Position numbers and translations under genes: made by a program. Shown in pieces: positions 27,222 to 36,590 of a DNA stretch of 64,000 bases. The stretch comes from Mesorhizobium sp. B2-7-1 (GTDB lineage: Bacteria > Pseudomonadota > Alphaproteobacteria > Rhizobiales > Rhizobiaceae): assembly GCF_006440735.1 (NCBI RefSeq), contig NZ_VFUA01000003.1, forward strand, positions 95,435-159,434, given 5' to 3'. Under the pieces are notes generated by a model. It did no database searches. It was not told the DNA's origin and worked only from the letters and a program-made list of their open reading frames with translations. The stretch's first letter is position 1. Each line of letters begins with the position of its first letter.

Positions 27222-28541
27222 ATGTCACCAATCTTTTCGAGAGACTATGCGGCGGAGCTACCGAAGGTGGCTCACGGCAGCGGCGTCTATGTCTACGACA
27301 CCGACGGCAAGGCCTATCTCGACGGCATGGGCAGCGCCGGCGTCGTCGGCATCGGCCATGGCCGGACCGAGATCTATCGCGCCCTGGCCGACGCCGGCAA
27401 CAAGGTGACATTCGCCTACACGGCCACCTTCACCCACCCGTGGCAGGAACAGCTCGCCAGTTCGATCCTGTCGGTGGCGCCGAAGGGAATGGCATCGGTC
27501 TATTTCGTGTCCGGCGGCTCGGAAGCCAACGAGACCGCGTTGAAGCTGGCGCGGCAATACCACTTGGAGCGCGGCGACACGCAGCGCCACAAGATCATTT
27601 CGCGCTGGCAGAGCTACCATGGCGTCACCATCGCCACCCTCTCGCTGTCGGGGCGCACGAGCTGGCGCACGCCCTATTCGCCCTATCTGCTGCCGGTGGT
27701 GCATATTTCGCCGCCTTACGAATATCGCTGCGCCTATTGCCGCGACAATGGCGGCTGCACGCTGGATTGCGCCGACGAGCTGGAGCGCGCCATCAACCTT
27801 GAAGGCCCTGAGACGGTCGCGGCGTTCTTTGCCGAAACCATCGTCGGCACCACGGCTTCGGGCCTCGTGCCGCATAAGGATTACTACAAAAGGGTGCGCG
27901 AGGTCTGCGACCGCTACGGCATCCTGTTCGTAGCCGACGAAGTGCTCGCCGGCTATGGCCGCACCGGCGTTCCCTTCGCCATTGCCGACTGGGACGTCAC
28001 CCCCGACATGATCACCTGCGGCAAGGCGATCGGCAGCGGCTACGCGCCGCTGGGCGCGGTGCTGGTCAACGACCGCATCACCGACTTCTTCCGCGACAAC
28101 CGCAAGCGCTTCGTCCACGGCTTCACCTATAGCGGCCATCCGGCGTCCTGCTTCATCGGCCAGCAGGTCTTCGACATCATGTCGAGGGAAGGCCTGTTCG
28201 AACGGCCGGGCCAGATCGGACAATATCTTGCAAGCCGCCTGAGGCAGCTTCAGCAGCGCCATGCCTGTATCGGCGACGTGCGCGGCAGGGGGCTCTATGC
28301 CGGGGTGGAATTCGTCGCCGACCGCGCCACGCGCCAGCCTTTCCCGGTGGAAAAGGCGTTCACCTCGCGCTTGGTGGCCGGCATGCGCGAGCGCGGCGTG
28401 ATCGTTGGCGGCGGCGTGCCGGGCGCCAATTTCGGCCAGGGCGGCGATCATATCCAGATCACGCCGCCATATATCGTCACGGAGGAAGAGATCGACGTCA
28501 TCGTCGATACGCTCGAAGAGGTCATCACCGAGATCGTTTGA
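27222..28541 (+). CDS. Class III pyridoxal-phosphate aminotransferase
   Basis: A 439-residue protein starting at ATG 27222 after GGGG; an ATG at 27192 would add 10 residues. It is a fold-type I, subgroup II transaminase with the PLP lysine K268 in TCGKAIGSGYAPLGA, the ring-binding aspartate D239 in FVADEVLAGYGRTG, and GGSEANETALKLAR. An unusual insert has four cysteines (C170, C173, C179, C183: CAYCRDNGGC then C), spaced like a metal site. It is first in an operon with a TRAP transporter and lies opposite a GntR regulator. It probably deaminates the imported compound; the substrate is unknown. Confidence 0.9.
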   Translation: MSPIFSRDYAAELPKVAHGSGVYVYDTDGKAYLDGMGSAGVVGIGHGRTEIYRALADAGNKVTFAYTATFTHPWQEQLASSILSVAPKGMASVYFVSGGSEANETALKLARQYHLERGDTQRHKIISRWQSYHGVTIATLSLSGRTSWRTPYSPYLLPVVHISPPYEYRCAYCRDNGGCTLDCADELERAINLEGPETVAAFFAETIVGTTASGLVPHKDYYKRVREVCDRYGILFVADEVLAGYGRTGVPFAIADWDVTPDMITCGKAIGSGYAPLGAVLVNDRITDFFRDNRKRFVHGFTYSGHPASCFIGQQVFDIMSREGLFERPGQIGQYLASRLRQLQQRHACIGDVRGRGLYAGVEFVADRATRQPFPVEKAFTSRLVAGMRERGVIVGGGVPGANFGQGGDHIQITPPYIVTEEEIDVIVDTLEEVITEIV

Positions 28542-28613
28542 AGGTCACCAGCCGGAATGCCGTGGGAGGCAGGCCGAACTCGAAACCAACCACAAAGAAG
28601 AAGGGGAATTGCA

Positions 28614-29573
28614 ATGCTCAAATCCATACTGGCGGCCGCCTGCATCGCGGCGCTGACCACCGTTTCCGCCCAGGCGGGCGTCACCATCAGGATCGGCGGC
28701 GCCGGTTCGCCCGACAGCCCCGACACCAAGGCCATGGAGGTGTTCAAGCAGAAGATGGAGGCGGAGCTGGGCAGCGACGTCTCGATCCAGCTTTTCCCGA
28801 GCTCGCAGCTCGGCACCGTCGACGAAATGGTCGAGCAGGTGAAAGGCGGCGTGCTGGAATGCATGTATGAAAGTGTCGGCGACCTCGGCTCCTTCCACCC
28901 GGCGGCCAATATCGAGGGCGTGGCCTATCTCTATCGCGACGAGGATCATTTCTTCCGCATCTGGCGCGGTCCGGTCGGCAAGGAGATCCTCGACGCCATC
29001 GCCAAGGATGCGGGCTTCCGCGTGCTTGGACCGGCCTTCCACGGCTTCCGCCAGTTCCTGCTGACCAAGCCGGCCGAAAGCCTGGCTGACCTGCAGGGCC
29101 GCAAGATCCGCGCGCCCGGCATTCCGGCCTACATTGCTTCCATCCAGGCGCTTGGGGCCAACCCCGCGACGGTGCCTTTCGAGGAAGTCTACACCGCTAT
29201 CCAGCAAGGTGTCGTCGATGGCGTCGAGCAGCCCCTAGTGGCGATCAAGGACCAGCGCTTCTACGAAGTGGCCAAGCATCTGCTGATGACCAATCACATG
29301 GCGGAAACGATGGGCTTCATGTGCGGCGAACCGTGGTACCAGGGCCTCGACAAGCGGGTGCAGGACGCTTTCGCCAAGAGCGCCGACGCCAGCGCCGACT
29401 GGTATCGGGAATACACCGATTCCTCGCAGGCCAAGGTGCTGGAAGAGCTCGTCGCCCAGGGTGTCGTCGTCCATAAGCCCAACCTCGACGAATTCATCGC
29501 CAAGGCCGCGGCGGACTCGAAATACGACGCCGCCTTGCAGCCCTACATCGACAAGATCCGGGCGGTTAAGTAG
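28614..29573 (+). CDS. TRAP transporter solute-binding protein (DctP family)
   Basis: A 319-residue protein. The signal peptide is MLKSILAAACIAALTTVSAQA, cleaved near residue 21. The mature protein has the DctP pattern: LFPSSQLGTVDEMVEQVKGG, then GRKIRAPGIPAYIASIQALG, with the arginine that pairs with a substrate carboxylate, and PFEEVYTAIQQGVVDG. It is a periplasmic receptor delivering an organic acid or zwitterion to the membrane subunits encoded next. The longer frame from 28557 is rejected because the signal peptide begins at 28614. Confidence 0.93.
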   Translation: MLKSILAAACIAALTTVSAQAGVTIRIGGAGSPDSPDTKAMEVFKQKMEAELGSDVSIQLFPSSQLGTVDEMVEQVKGGVLECMYESVGDLGSFHPAANIEGVAYLYRDEDHFFRIWRGPVGKEILDAIAKDAGFRVLGPAFHGFRQFLLTKPAESLADLQGRKIRAPGIPAYIASIQALGANPATVPFEEVYTAIQQGVVDGVEQPLVAIKDQRFYEVAKHLLMTNHMAETMGFMCGEPWYQGLDKRVQDAFAKSADASADWYREYTDSSQAKVLEELVAQGVVVHKPNLDEFIAKAAADSKYDAALQPYIDKIRAVK

Positions 29574-29582
29574 CAACTGGCG

Positions 29583-29606
29583 CGCCCGCCCTTGCCTGGG
29601 CGGGCG
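29583..29606 (+). other. Intercistronic hairpin between dctP and dctQ genes
   Basis: A nine-base-pair GC stem (29583-29591 with 29598-29606) with loop TTGCCT and no T run, ten bases after the dctP-type stop codon. Such hairpins commonly protect the upstream message so that the binding protein is made in excess; that role is inferred. Confidence 0.6.
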
Positions 29607-29626
29607 GTTCCAGTCGGAGATGCTCC

Positions 29627-30157
29627 ATGGCAAACCTGCTCGCATCCGTGGGTAACGGGTTGCGCCGCGTGCTTGGCTTCCTCGTCGGCGCGGCGCTGCT
29701 CGCGATCGTGCTTCTCGTCTGCATCCAGGTGTTCAGCCGCTATTTCATCGGCGCGCCGACGCCGGAGCTGGCCGAGATCTCGCGCATCCTGTTCATCTGG
29801 ATGACGTTCCTTGGCGCCGCGCTGCTGGTGAGCCAGCGCCAGCTCATCGTGATTGACCTTTTGCATGACCGGCTGAGCAGCGGCATCTTTACCAGGCTGA
29901 AGGTTCTCGTGGACATCGCGACCGCGGTGTTTCTCGTTTCCCTAGCCGTCTACGCACGCCATCTGATGATCGTGGTCGGGCAGAAGATCGCGCCGGCGAC
30001 GGGCATCAGCTTCGACTGGTTCTACGGCGCGTTGCTGGCCTTTTCGGTCCTCGGCCTGTTCTTCATCCTGGAGCGGCTGTTCGGCGCAAGCCGCGCCGGA
30101 CAGGAAACGGTTCCGGCTGCCGAAAAGCCCGTCGCGCATGAAGGGGCCCGGTCATGA
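29627..30157 (+). CDS. TRAP transporter small membrane subunit (DctQ family)
   Basis: A 176-residue protein with four membrane helices (about residues 15-38, 50-65, 88-110 and 130-152) and the DctQ pattern VFSRYFIGAPTPELAEISRILFIWMTFLGAA. It supports the large DctM permease. It starts after GGAG 53 bases downstream of the binding protein gene and overlaps the DctM gene by four bases (ATGA). Confidence 0.93.
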   Translation: MANLLASVGNGLRRVLGFLVGAALLAIVLLVCIQVFSRYFIGAPTPELAEISRILFIWMTFLGAALLVSQRQLIVIDLLHDRLSSGIFTRLKVLVDIATAVFLVSLAVYARHLMIVVGQKIAPATGISFDWFYGALLAFSVLGLFFILERLFGASRAGQETVPAAEKPVAHEGARS

Positions 30158-31434
30158 TGATGCTGCTTGTGCTGTCGGTCGTGTTCCTGGTGCTCGCCTT
30201 GCTGGCGGTTCCCGTCGCCATCGCGCTCGGGCTTTCGGCCCTGCTGGTGATCGCCATCTGGGGCATGCCGGGCTTCATCCTCGCGCAGAAGATGGTCAAC
30301 GGCATCGATTCCTTCCCGCTGCTTGCCGTGCCCTTTTTCATCCTGGCCGCCTCGGTGATGAACAGTGGCGGCATCACCACGCGCGTCGTCGACCTGTTCT
30401 CCTCCGCGCTCGGCCGCATTCGCGGCAGCTCGGGCGTCGTCAATATCGGCACCAACGTCTTTCTGGCCGGCATATCCGGTTCGGCTGTCGCCGACGCCTC
30501 GGCAAGCGGCGCGTTGCTGATCCCCGAAATGCGCAAGGACGGCTATTCCGGCGGCTTCGCGGCGGCGCTGACGGCCGGGGCCGCGGTGATCGGCCCGATC
30601 ATCCCGCCCAGCATCCCGCTGGTGATCTATGGCGTCATCGCCCAGGTCTCCATCACCAAGCTTTTCGTCGGCGCCTACGTCCCCGGCATCCTCATTGCTT
30701 TGGCGCTGATCGCCTATGTGACCTCCTATGCCCGTAGGCACCAGCTTCGGGCGCGCGGACGGCCGTCATGGGGCACGATCGGCAAGCAGTTCAGGGGCAG
30801 CGCCTGGGCGCTGTCGATGCCGCTGCTCCTGGTCGTCGGCGCCAAGGGCGGTCTTTTCACGGTGACCGAGCTCGGCGCGGTGCTGGTGCTCTATGCCATC
30901 TTCATCGGCTGGGTCATCCATCGCGAGTTCAGCTGGCGGCAGTTTCCGAACCTGCTGACCGATGCGGGCCTGCAGACCGCCAACATCATGCTTGTCGTCG
31001 CGGTCTCGTCATTCATCGCCTACCTCGTCGTCGTCCACGGCATTCCGGCGGACATACAAAGCCTGCTCCACAATGCCGACCTGTCGCCGTGGGAGTTCCT
31101 GCTGCTGGTCAACGTGGTCTTCCTGGTGGCCGGGATGTTTCTGGATTCGACGCCGGCGACCATCATCCTCGTGCCGATCTTCCTGCCCGCGGCCAAGAGC
31201 TTCGGCGTCGATCCGACGCATTTCGGCCTGGTGATCGTGCTGAACCTGATGGTCGGCCTGATCCACCCGCCTCTGGGTCTCAACCTTCTCATCACCCAGT
31301 CGATCGCCAAGGTGCCGATGCGCGAGGTGATCTGGGCCAGCCTGCCGATCGTCGCGATCATCCTGGCCGTGCTGCTGATCATTACCTTCGTGCCGCAGAC
31401 CGTGCTCTGGCTGCCGGGCGTGATGGGCCTGTAG
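30154..31434 (+). CDS. TRAP transporter large permease (DctM family)
   Basis: A 426-residue protein with about 12 membrane helices. Family signatures include VPFFILAASVMNSGGIT, GISGSAVADASASGALLIPEM, VIGPIIPPSIPLVIYG and NLMVGLIHPPLGLNLL. It carries out sodium-driven import of the ligand delivered by the DctP protein. It is last in the aminotransferase-TRAP operon and ends 14 bases from the convergent TauE gene. Confidence 0.95.
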   Translation: MMMLLVLSVVFLVLALLAVPVAIALGLSALLVIAIWGMPGFILAQKMVNGIDSFPLLAVPFFILAASVMNSGGITTRVVDLFSSALGRIRGSSGVVNIGTNVFLAGISGSAVADASASGALLIPEMRKDGYSGGFAAALTAGAAVIGPIIPPSIPLVIYGVIAQVSITKLFVGAYVPGILIALALIAYVTSYARRHQLRARGRPSWGTIGKQFRGSAWALSMPLLLVVGAKGGLFTVTELGAVLVLYAIFIGWVIHREFSWRQFPNLLTDAGLQTANIMLVVAVSSFIAYLVVVHGIPADIQSLLHNADLSPWEFLLLVNVVFLVAGMFLDSTPATIILVPIFLPAAKSFGVDPTHFGLVIVLNLMVGLIHPPLGLNLLITQSIAKVPMREVIWASLPIVAIILAVLLIITFVPQTVLWLPGVMGL

Positions 31435-31448
31435 CGCTTCGTTGTGGC

Positions 31449-32213
31449 TTACGCGGCCAGATGCATGGTGGCGGGCAATGCCAGCGACAGGCCGGACAGG
31501 AAAAGCAGCACAAAGACGATTTTTCGCATCGCCCGCGGCGACAGCGATGGCGGCCAGCGGCGCGCCGCGTAAGTCATCGCCATCACCGCCGGCACGGCCA
31601 GGATGAGCGCGACAGGCGACATGGTCGGCAGGTTGCCGCTTGCAACGACCATCGCAATCCGCACCACCTGCGCGGCGCCGAAGGCGGCGACCAGCGTTTC
31701 GCGAATGCGTTCATGCGGGAAGGGCTGCCGGAAGAGATGATAGACAAGCGGCGGGCCGCCGGTCGCGAACAGTCCGCTCATCAGGCCCGAGACGACGCCG
31801 AAGCCGACAAAGCTTGCGTCTGACGACCGTTTTGCCAAACCGGCAGGCCTGATAGCCAGTTGCAGGCTGGACAGCATGATGACCAGGCCAAGCCCGATTT
31901 TCAGCAGGTCGGCCCGTGCGTCCGCCAGCCATTCCAACAGGGCATAACCCACGAACAACGAAGGCAGGCTTGCGATCAGGATCAGCCGCAGCTCGCGACG
32001 CGCAACCTCGCGCCAGCCGCCCTGGATCAGCATTTGCGTGGCGTTGACCAGGGTGAGCATACCCACCATCGCGGCGGCGTCGGGCAGCGGCAACAGGCCG
32101 ACAAGCGCGATCGCGCCCATCATCACCAGGCCGAAGGCGAAACCGGTCAGCGTCTGGACATAGGCGCCGACCGCCGCAAAGCCGGCAAACGCCACGAGAG
32201 GTGCTACACCCAT
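31449..32213 (-). CDS. TauE/SafE family sulfite exporter-like membrane protein
   Basis: A 254-residue protein with about eight hydrophobic helices in two repeats. It starts MGVAPLVAFAGFAAVGAYVQ, and GLMSGLFATGGPPLVYHLF is the family signature in the second repeat. Family members export sulfite, sulfoacetate or related anions. It converges on the TRAP operon. If that operon handled a sulfonate the two could be linked, but they are on opposite strands and I see no other sulfur gene. Confidence 0.85.
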   Translation of the reverse strand: MGVAPLVAFAGFAAVGAYVQTLTGFAFGLVMMGAIALVGLLPLPDAAAMVGMLTLVNATQMLIQGGWREVARRELRLILIASLPSLFVGYALLEWLADARADLLKIGLGLVIMLSSLQLAIRPAGLAKRSSDASFVGFGVVSGLMSGLFATGGPPLVYHLFRQPFPHERIRETLVAAFGAAQVVRIAMVVASGNLPTMSPVALILAVPAVMAMTYAARRWPPSLSPRAMRKIVFVLLFLSGLSLALPATMHLAA

Positions 32214-32268
32214 GGCGTCCCGTACGACGCCGGGATGAGACGGCGCAAGCCGGCGATCACGGCTGGTC

Positions 32269-32550
32269 CTACTTCAGCTCGATCTCGATGAAGGCATATT
32301 CGCCGTCATTGGCGTTGATGACGTCGTGCTCGACGCCCTCGCGGCGGAAATAGGGCGCGCCTTTCTTCATCTCGGCGAAGGATTCGCCGTCACTGGTCAC
32401 CAGCTTCACCTTGCCGTCCATCAGCGGCACGACGACATAATCGTGGCCGTGACGGTGCCAGCCGGTGTTGGCGCCCGGCGCGAAACGGTACTCGGTGACG
32501 ATGACGCGCTCATTGTCGACGTGAACTGTGGCCTTGGCTGTCCCGGTCAT
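32269..32550 (-). CDS. Single-domain cupin protein
   Basis: A 93-residue protein starting MTGTAKATVHVDNERVIV at ATG 32548-32550, after GGAGAGC; a frame 26 codons longer runs into the terminator region and is rejected. The cupin motif 1 is GWHRHGHDYVVVPLMDGKVK, with two histidines, and motif 2 is PYFRREGVEHDVIN, with the third. It binds a metal ion in a small beta barrel and may bind a small acid or act as an isomerase. The role is unknown. It is 55 bases upstream of the TauE gene and may be co-transcribed. Confidence 0.85.
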   Translation of the reverse strand: MTGTAKATVHVDNERVIVTEYRFAPGANTGWHRHGHDYVVVPLMDGKVKLVTSDGESFAEMKKGAPYFRREGVEHDVINANDGEYAFIEIELK

Positions 32551-32630
32551 GGCGCTCTCCTTTTTCTGAAGCAGAGAGTATGACGTGCCTACGTGCGAGG
32601 GCCAGAGCGCGTCGAGCCATGACGCCAAAG

Positions 32631-32658
32631 AAAAGCCCGGCGCGACGGCCGGGCTTTT
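32631..32658. terminator. Bidirectional terminator between trxA and the cupin gene
   Basis: AAAAGCCCGGC (32631-32641) pairs with GCCGGGCTTTT (32648-32658) around GCGACG. In the minus direction it ends the trxA transcript (TTTTCTTTGG), 22 bases after the stop. Confidence 0.85.
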
Positions 32659-32679
32659 TCTTCGACTATTTGGATTGGC

Positions 32680-33003
32680 TCAGGCGAGGCTGCCGTTGAT
32701 CCAGTGCGACAGCGCGGTCTTCGGCGCGGCGCCCACCTTCATGTCGGCCACTTCACCGCCCTTGAAGATCATCAAGGTCGGGATCGAGCGCACGCCGAAC
32801 TGCGCGGCAAGCTCGGGATTCTCGTCGATGTTGAGCTTGGCGATCTTGACCTTGCCGCCGAGTTCGGTGGCGATCTCTTCCAACGACGGGCCGATCATCT
32901 TGCAAGGGCCGCACCATTCGGCCCAAAAATCCACCACGACCGGCTCCTTGGCGTTGAGCACATCGGCCTGGAAATTGCCCTTGTCGACCTTGACGGTGGC
33001 CAT
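32680..33003 (-). CDS. trxA: Thioredoxin
   Basis: A 107-residue protein starting [16 protein letters not shown] at ATG 33001-33003, after GAAAGGA. The active site WCGPC is at residues 30-34, with the cis-proline in [11 protein letters not shown]. It reduces protein disulfides in the cytosol with electrons from thioredoxin reductase. The longer frame from 33081 overlaps the addA stop region and is rejected. It follows addA by about 75 bases on the same strand, a conserved rhizobial order. Confidence 0.97.
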   Translation of the reverse strand: MATVKVDKGNFQADVLNAKEPVVVDFWAEWCGPCKMIGPSLEEIATELGGKVKIAKLNIDENPELAAQFGVRSIPTLMIFKGGEVADMKVGAAPKTALSHWINGSLA

Positions 33004-33077
33004 GCTGAAATCCTTTCGAAAACTCGGGTTGCACCAAATGTGGTGGTTGTGGCGGCGATGTTCAAGCAGTTCTTGTG

Positions 33078-36000
33078 TCACGCTCCTGTGAGTCGGGCAA
33101 GGGCGTCGTCCATGACTGGGGCGGGCAGCTCGATCAGCCGCGGCGCCTCGGTGAACAGCAGCGCGGCTGTCACCTCGCGCCCCGGATAGAGCGGCTTAAG
33201 CAGCGCGCGGTAGAGCGCAAGCTGCAGCACATAGGCAGGCGGAACCTCCGCCAGGTTTTTGGGGGGCGGCCGATTGGTCTTGTAGTCGACGATCGAAACC
33301 TTCTCCGGCGTGACCGCCAGCCGGTCGATCTTGCCGGAAATCGAGCGCAGCTTGCCCTTCACCTCGAGGCTGCCCATCACCGCGACTTCCGCGCGCGAGG
33401 ACGGCGAGAACAACGGGCCGAAGCGGTTGTCGGACAGGATCGACAGCACAGCCTCAAGCGCCTTGTCGCGCTCGCTATCAGGCCAGTCCGCGCCGGCGCG
33501 CGCCAGGTAACGCTCGGCCGCGCCCCGCCTCTCCGCCTCCGCGATGCCGGGCAACATCTGCAGCAATTTGTGCAGGGCAAGGCCGCGCACGACCGCAAAG
33601 CCGGGTTCGGCTGCGGCGTCGAGCACCGGCGAGCGCGTGTCGGGGGCGGCGTCCTTTGCCTCGTCGATCAGCGCCGAGGCGCCGGAAGGCGAAAGCGGCC
33701 GCGGCAGCTCCTCATAGGGCGGCAGCGGCCGGAACAGGGTGTCAGGCAGCGGCGCTGTGTGCTCGAACGGCCTTGCTTCGTCGACGCCGGTCAGCGCCAC
33801 TGGCGGCAATTTGGTCATGTGGAACCGGTGCACGGCCACCTCGGCCGTCGCCGGATGCCGCCGCTCGGAACTCTCGGGCGCCCCCAACAGCGCCCGGCTG
33901 ACGATCGAATGCCAGGTGCCGGGGCTGGGCTGGCGCTTGCCGTGATAGCCGCAGACGATCAGCCGGTCCTCGGCACGCGTCATGCCGACATAGAGCAGCC
34001 GCCGGTATTCGTCGTCCGCCAGTTCGCGCGCCCGGATCGAAGCCGCCTTCGAGACGCTGTTGGCGACATCACTGGCCGAGCGCCACAGATAGCCCTTGCC
34101 CCTCCACTGCGTCCCCGAACTCTCGAACGGCATCAGCCGCGGCAGATGCTGGTCGCTGAACGGCGCCGAGCCGCCATCGACCAGGAAGACGACCGGGGCT
34201 TCGAGGCCCTTGGCGGCGTGCACGGTCATGACGCGGACCTCGTCGCGCGTCTGGTCCATCTCGCGTTTGATCTCGGGACCGGCATTCTCCAGCGTCGACA
34301 GGAAGGATTCCAGGCCCGGCAGGCCGGTCCGTTCCTCGGCCAGGCAAAAACTCAGGAACTCGTCGAGGATGTCGCCGGCCTCGGGTCCCAGCCGCGCCGT
34401 CATCTTGCGGCGCAGCCCATCACGCGCCAGCACGGCGGCGTAGAATTCGAACACCGGCTTGAAGGCCACTTCGGTTGTCCAGCCATCGAGCCGGCTAACG
34501 ACAGCGGCGAGGGAAACATCTTCGGCAGCATGTTGCCTGAGCGAGGCGATCAGCGACTGGCCCTTCGGCCTTTGGCCGGCAAGCGCCAGCAAGGTCTCCT
34601 CGGAGACCTCGAAGATCGGGCTGCGCAGCACCGCGGCCAACGAAAGATCGTCCTCCGGCTGGATCAGGAAATGCCCGAGCGCGATCAGGTCCTGCACCGC
34701 GATATGGCCGGGCAGGCTCAGCCTGTCCGCGCCGGCCACCGGGATCTGCCGGTTCTTCAGGCTGCGCGACAGCGCATGGACGAAGCGATCGCGCTTGCGC
34801 ACCAGGACGAGGATGTCGCCGGCGGTCAGCTTCCTGCCCTTGCCTTCGATGACCTCGCCGTGCTTGAGCCAGGTCTGGATGGTCGTGGCCACATGCTCGG
34901 CCACGCGCACGGCGGGCGCGCTGGCATGGTTGACCGGCAAGGTCCAGTCGTCGGGCTCCTCGACCATCTCGGCGCCGATCGAGGGCCATACCTCGACATA
35001 GCCCGGCGCGTCATTGCGGATCGCCTTGTGGCTGAGCGGATCGGGATCGTGGCTGATGCCGCGCCTGACACCCGGCTCGGCGAAGACGCGGTCGACCGCG
35101 GCCAGCACGTCGTCGCTCGACCGGAACGACCAGGTGAGCTTCAGATTGGCGAAGGCGGCTTCGGCGTCGCGCACGCGCCCGGCGAACAACAGCCGGCTTT
35201 CGGCAAAGGAATCCGGTGCGGCGCCCTGGAAGGAATAAATCGACTGCTTCTCATCACCCACGGCAAAGATCGTGCGCGTCACCGCCTCGCGCTGGCCGAG
35301 CCCGGCAAAGAACTCTTCCGTCAGCTTCTTCACCACCTCCCATTGGTCCGGGCTGGTGTCCTGCGCCTCGTCGAGCAGGATATGGTCGATGCCCTGGTCG
35401 AGCTTGAACTGCACCCATGGCCCGGCATCGGGCCGCGACAAGAGGCTGACGGTGCGGGTGATGAGGTCGTTGAAGTCGAGGAAGCCCCGCCCGCGCTTCA
35501 ACTGCTCGTAACGCGTAATCAGCCAGCCGGCGACGGTCAGCGCCGCCGCTGTCCCTTCGACCATGCGGAACAGCGCCAGCCGGTCGGTCACGTCGAGGAT
35601 CGCCTTGGCCGCCGCAAGGTAGCGTTCCGGCAGATCCGGCAGCCGGTCGACCAGCGCCTTCTTGAAGATCTTGGGCGGCTCATAGGGGTCGCCATCGGCC
35701 TTAAGGAAGGCCTTTGCCAAGAGCCGCAGCCGGCGGATCGGGTCGGCTTCGGCGAATGCGCCTCGTGCGTAAGGGACGACGTTGTTCAGCACCTGCCGCG
35801 CGTCGGCGGCTTCGGCGGCCTGCGCGAATTCGGCGAACTGGCCGGGGTCGAAGCCGGGCAGCGGCCAGAGCGACGCGGCGATGCCCTCGCCCGTCTGTCC
35901 CGGCCTGAAGCCGAATTCGGCGAACAGCGGCCGGAAGTCCCGCTCCTTGCCGAGCTTGGCGATGAAGTCGCGCAGCTCGTCGCGCTTGCCGACGATCTCG

Positions 36001-36590
36001 CCAAGCAGCGAATCGAGACCGAACTCGCCGCCGCGCTCCAGCACGGTGGCGAAGGCTTCCGCCAGCCCTGCGGCGCCGGCGCCTGCGCCCGAGATCATGT
36101 CGCGGCGGGCATCGCCGAACAGCGAGGCCTCCATCTGCGGATCGAGCATCTCGAAATGAGCCGGGATGTTGGCTTCGAGCGGGAACTGGTGCAGCACGGA
36201 TTCGCAGAAGGCGTGGATGGTCTGGATCTTCAGCCCGCCCGGCGTCTCGAGCGCCTCGGCGAACAATCGGCGCGCGCGCCGCATCATGTCGCGGTCGGCG
36301 CCGCGGCCGTCCAGCGCCGCGATCCTGACCGCCAGCTCCGCATCGGGCAGCGCCGTCCATTCCGACAGCGTCGAGAACACACGGTTCGACATGTTGGCGG
36401 CGGCAGCGCGCGTGTAGGTCAGGCACAGGATCTTCGACGGATCGGTGCCGTTGAGCAAGAGCCTAATCACGCGCTGCGCCAGCACATGCGTCTTGCCCGA
36501 GCCGGCATTGGCCGACACCCAGGCGGAATAGGCCGGATCGGAAGCGCGCGACTGGCTGGCGGCGGTATCGGAGGGGATCGGATATTTCAT
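33078..36590 (-). CDS. addA: Double-strand break repair helicase-nuclease AddA
   Basis: A 1170-residue UvrD/Rep-family helicase. The Walker A motif [11 protein letters not shown] is near residue 27, [13 protein letters not shown] is the DEXX box, and helicase motif V/VI appears as [19 protein letters not shown] and [15 protein letters not shown]. The C-terminal PD-(D/E)XK nuclease is seen as SGKIDRLA then [13 protein letters not shown]. With AddB it resects double-strand ends for RecA loading, as RecBCD does elsewhere. ATG 36588-36590 overlaps the addB stop (ATGA), which favours it over a start 13 codons earlier. An equally long open frame on the opposite strand is a GC-rich shadow. Confidence 0.96.
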   Translation of the reverse strand: MKYPIPSDTAASQSRASDPAYSAWVSANAGSGKTHVLAQRVIRLLLNGTDPSKILCLTYTRAAAANMSNRVFSTLSEWTALPDAELAVRIAALDGRGADRDMMRRARRLFAEALETPGGLKIQTIHAFCESVLHQFPLEANIPAHFEMLDPQMEASLFGDARRDMISGAGAGAAGLAEAFATVLERGGEFGLDSLLGEIVGKRDELRDFIAKLGKERDFRPLFAEFGFRPGQTGEGIAASLWPLPGFDPGQFAEFAQAAEAADARQVLNNVVPYARGAFAEADPIRRLRLLAKAFLKADGDPYEPPKIFKKALVDRLPDLPERYLAAAKAILDVTDRLALFRMVEGTAAALTVAGWLITRYEQLKRGRGFLDFNDLITRTVSLLSRPDAGPWVQFKLDQGIDHILLDEAQDTSPDQWEVVKKLTEEFFAGLGQREAVTRTIFAVGDEKQSIYSFQGAAPDSFAESRLLFAGRVRDAEAAFANLKLTWSFRSSDDVLAAVDRVFAEPGVRRGISHDPDPLSHKAIRNDAPGYVEVWPSIGAEMVEEPDDWTLPVNHASAPAVRVAEHVATTIQTWLKHGEVIEGKGRKLTAGDILVLVRKRDRFVHALSRSLKNRQIPVAGADRLSLPGHIAVQDLIALGHFLIQPEDDLSLAAVLRSPIFEVSEETLLALAGQRPKGQSLIASLRQHAAEDVSLAAVVSRLDGWTTEVAFKPVFEFYAAVLARDGLRRKMTARLGPEAGDILDEFLSFCLAEERTGLPGLESFLSTLENAGPEIKREMDQTRDEVRVMTVHAAKGLEAPVVFLVDGGSAPFSDQHLPRLMPFESSGTQWRGKGYLWRSASDVANSVSKAASIRARELADDEYRRLLYVGMTRAEDRLIVCGYHGKRQPSPGTWHSIVSRALLGAPESSERRHPATAEVAVHRFHMTKLPPVALTGVDEARPFEHTAPLPDTLFRPLPPYEELPRPLSPSGASALIDEAKDAAPDTRSPVLDAAAEPGFAVVRGLALHKLLQMLPGIAEAERRGAAERYLARAGADWPDSERDKALEAVLSILSDNRFGPLFSPSSRAEVAVMGSLEVKGKLRSISGKIDRLAVTPEKVSIVDYKTNRPPPKNLAEVPPAYVLQLALYRALLKPLYPGREVTAALLFTEAPRLIELPAPVMDDALARLTGA

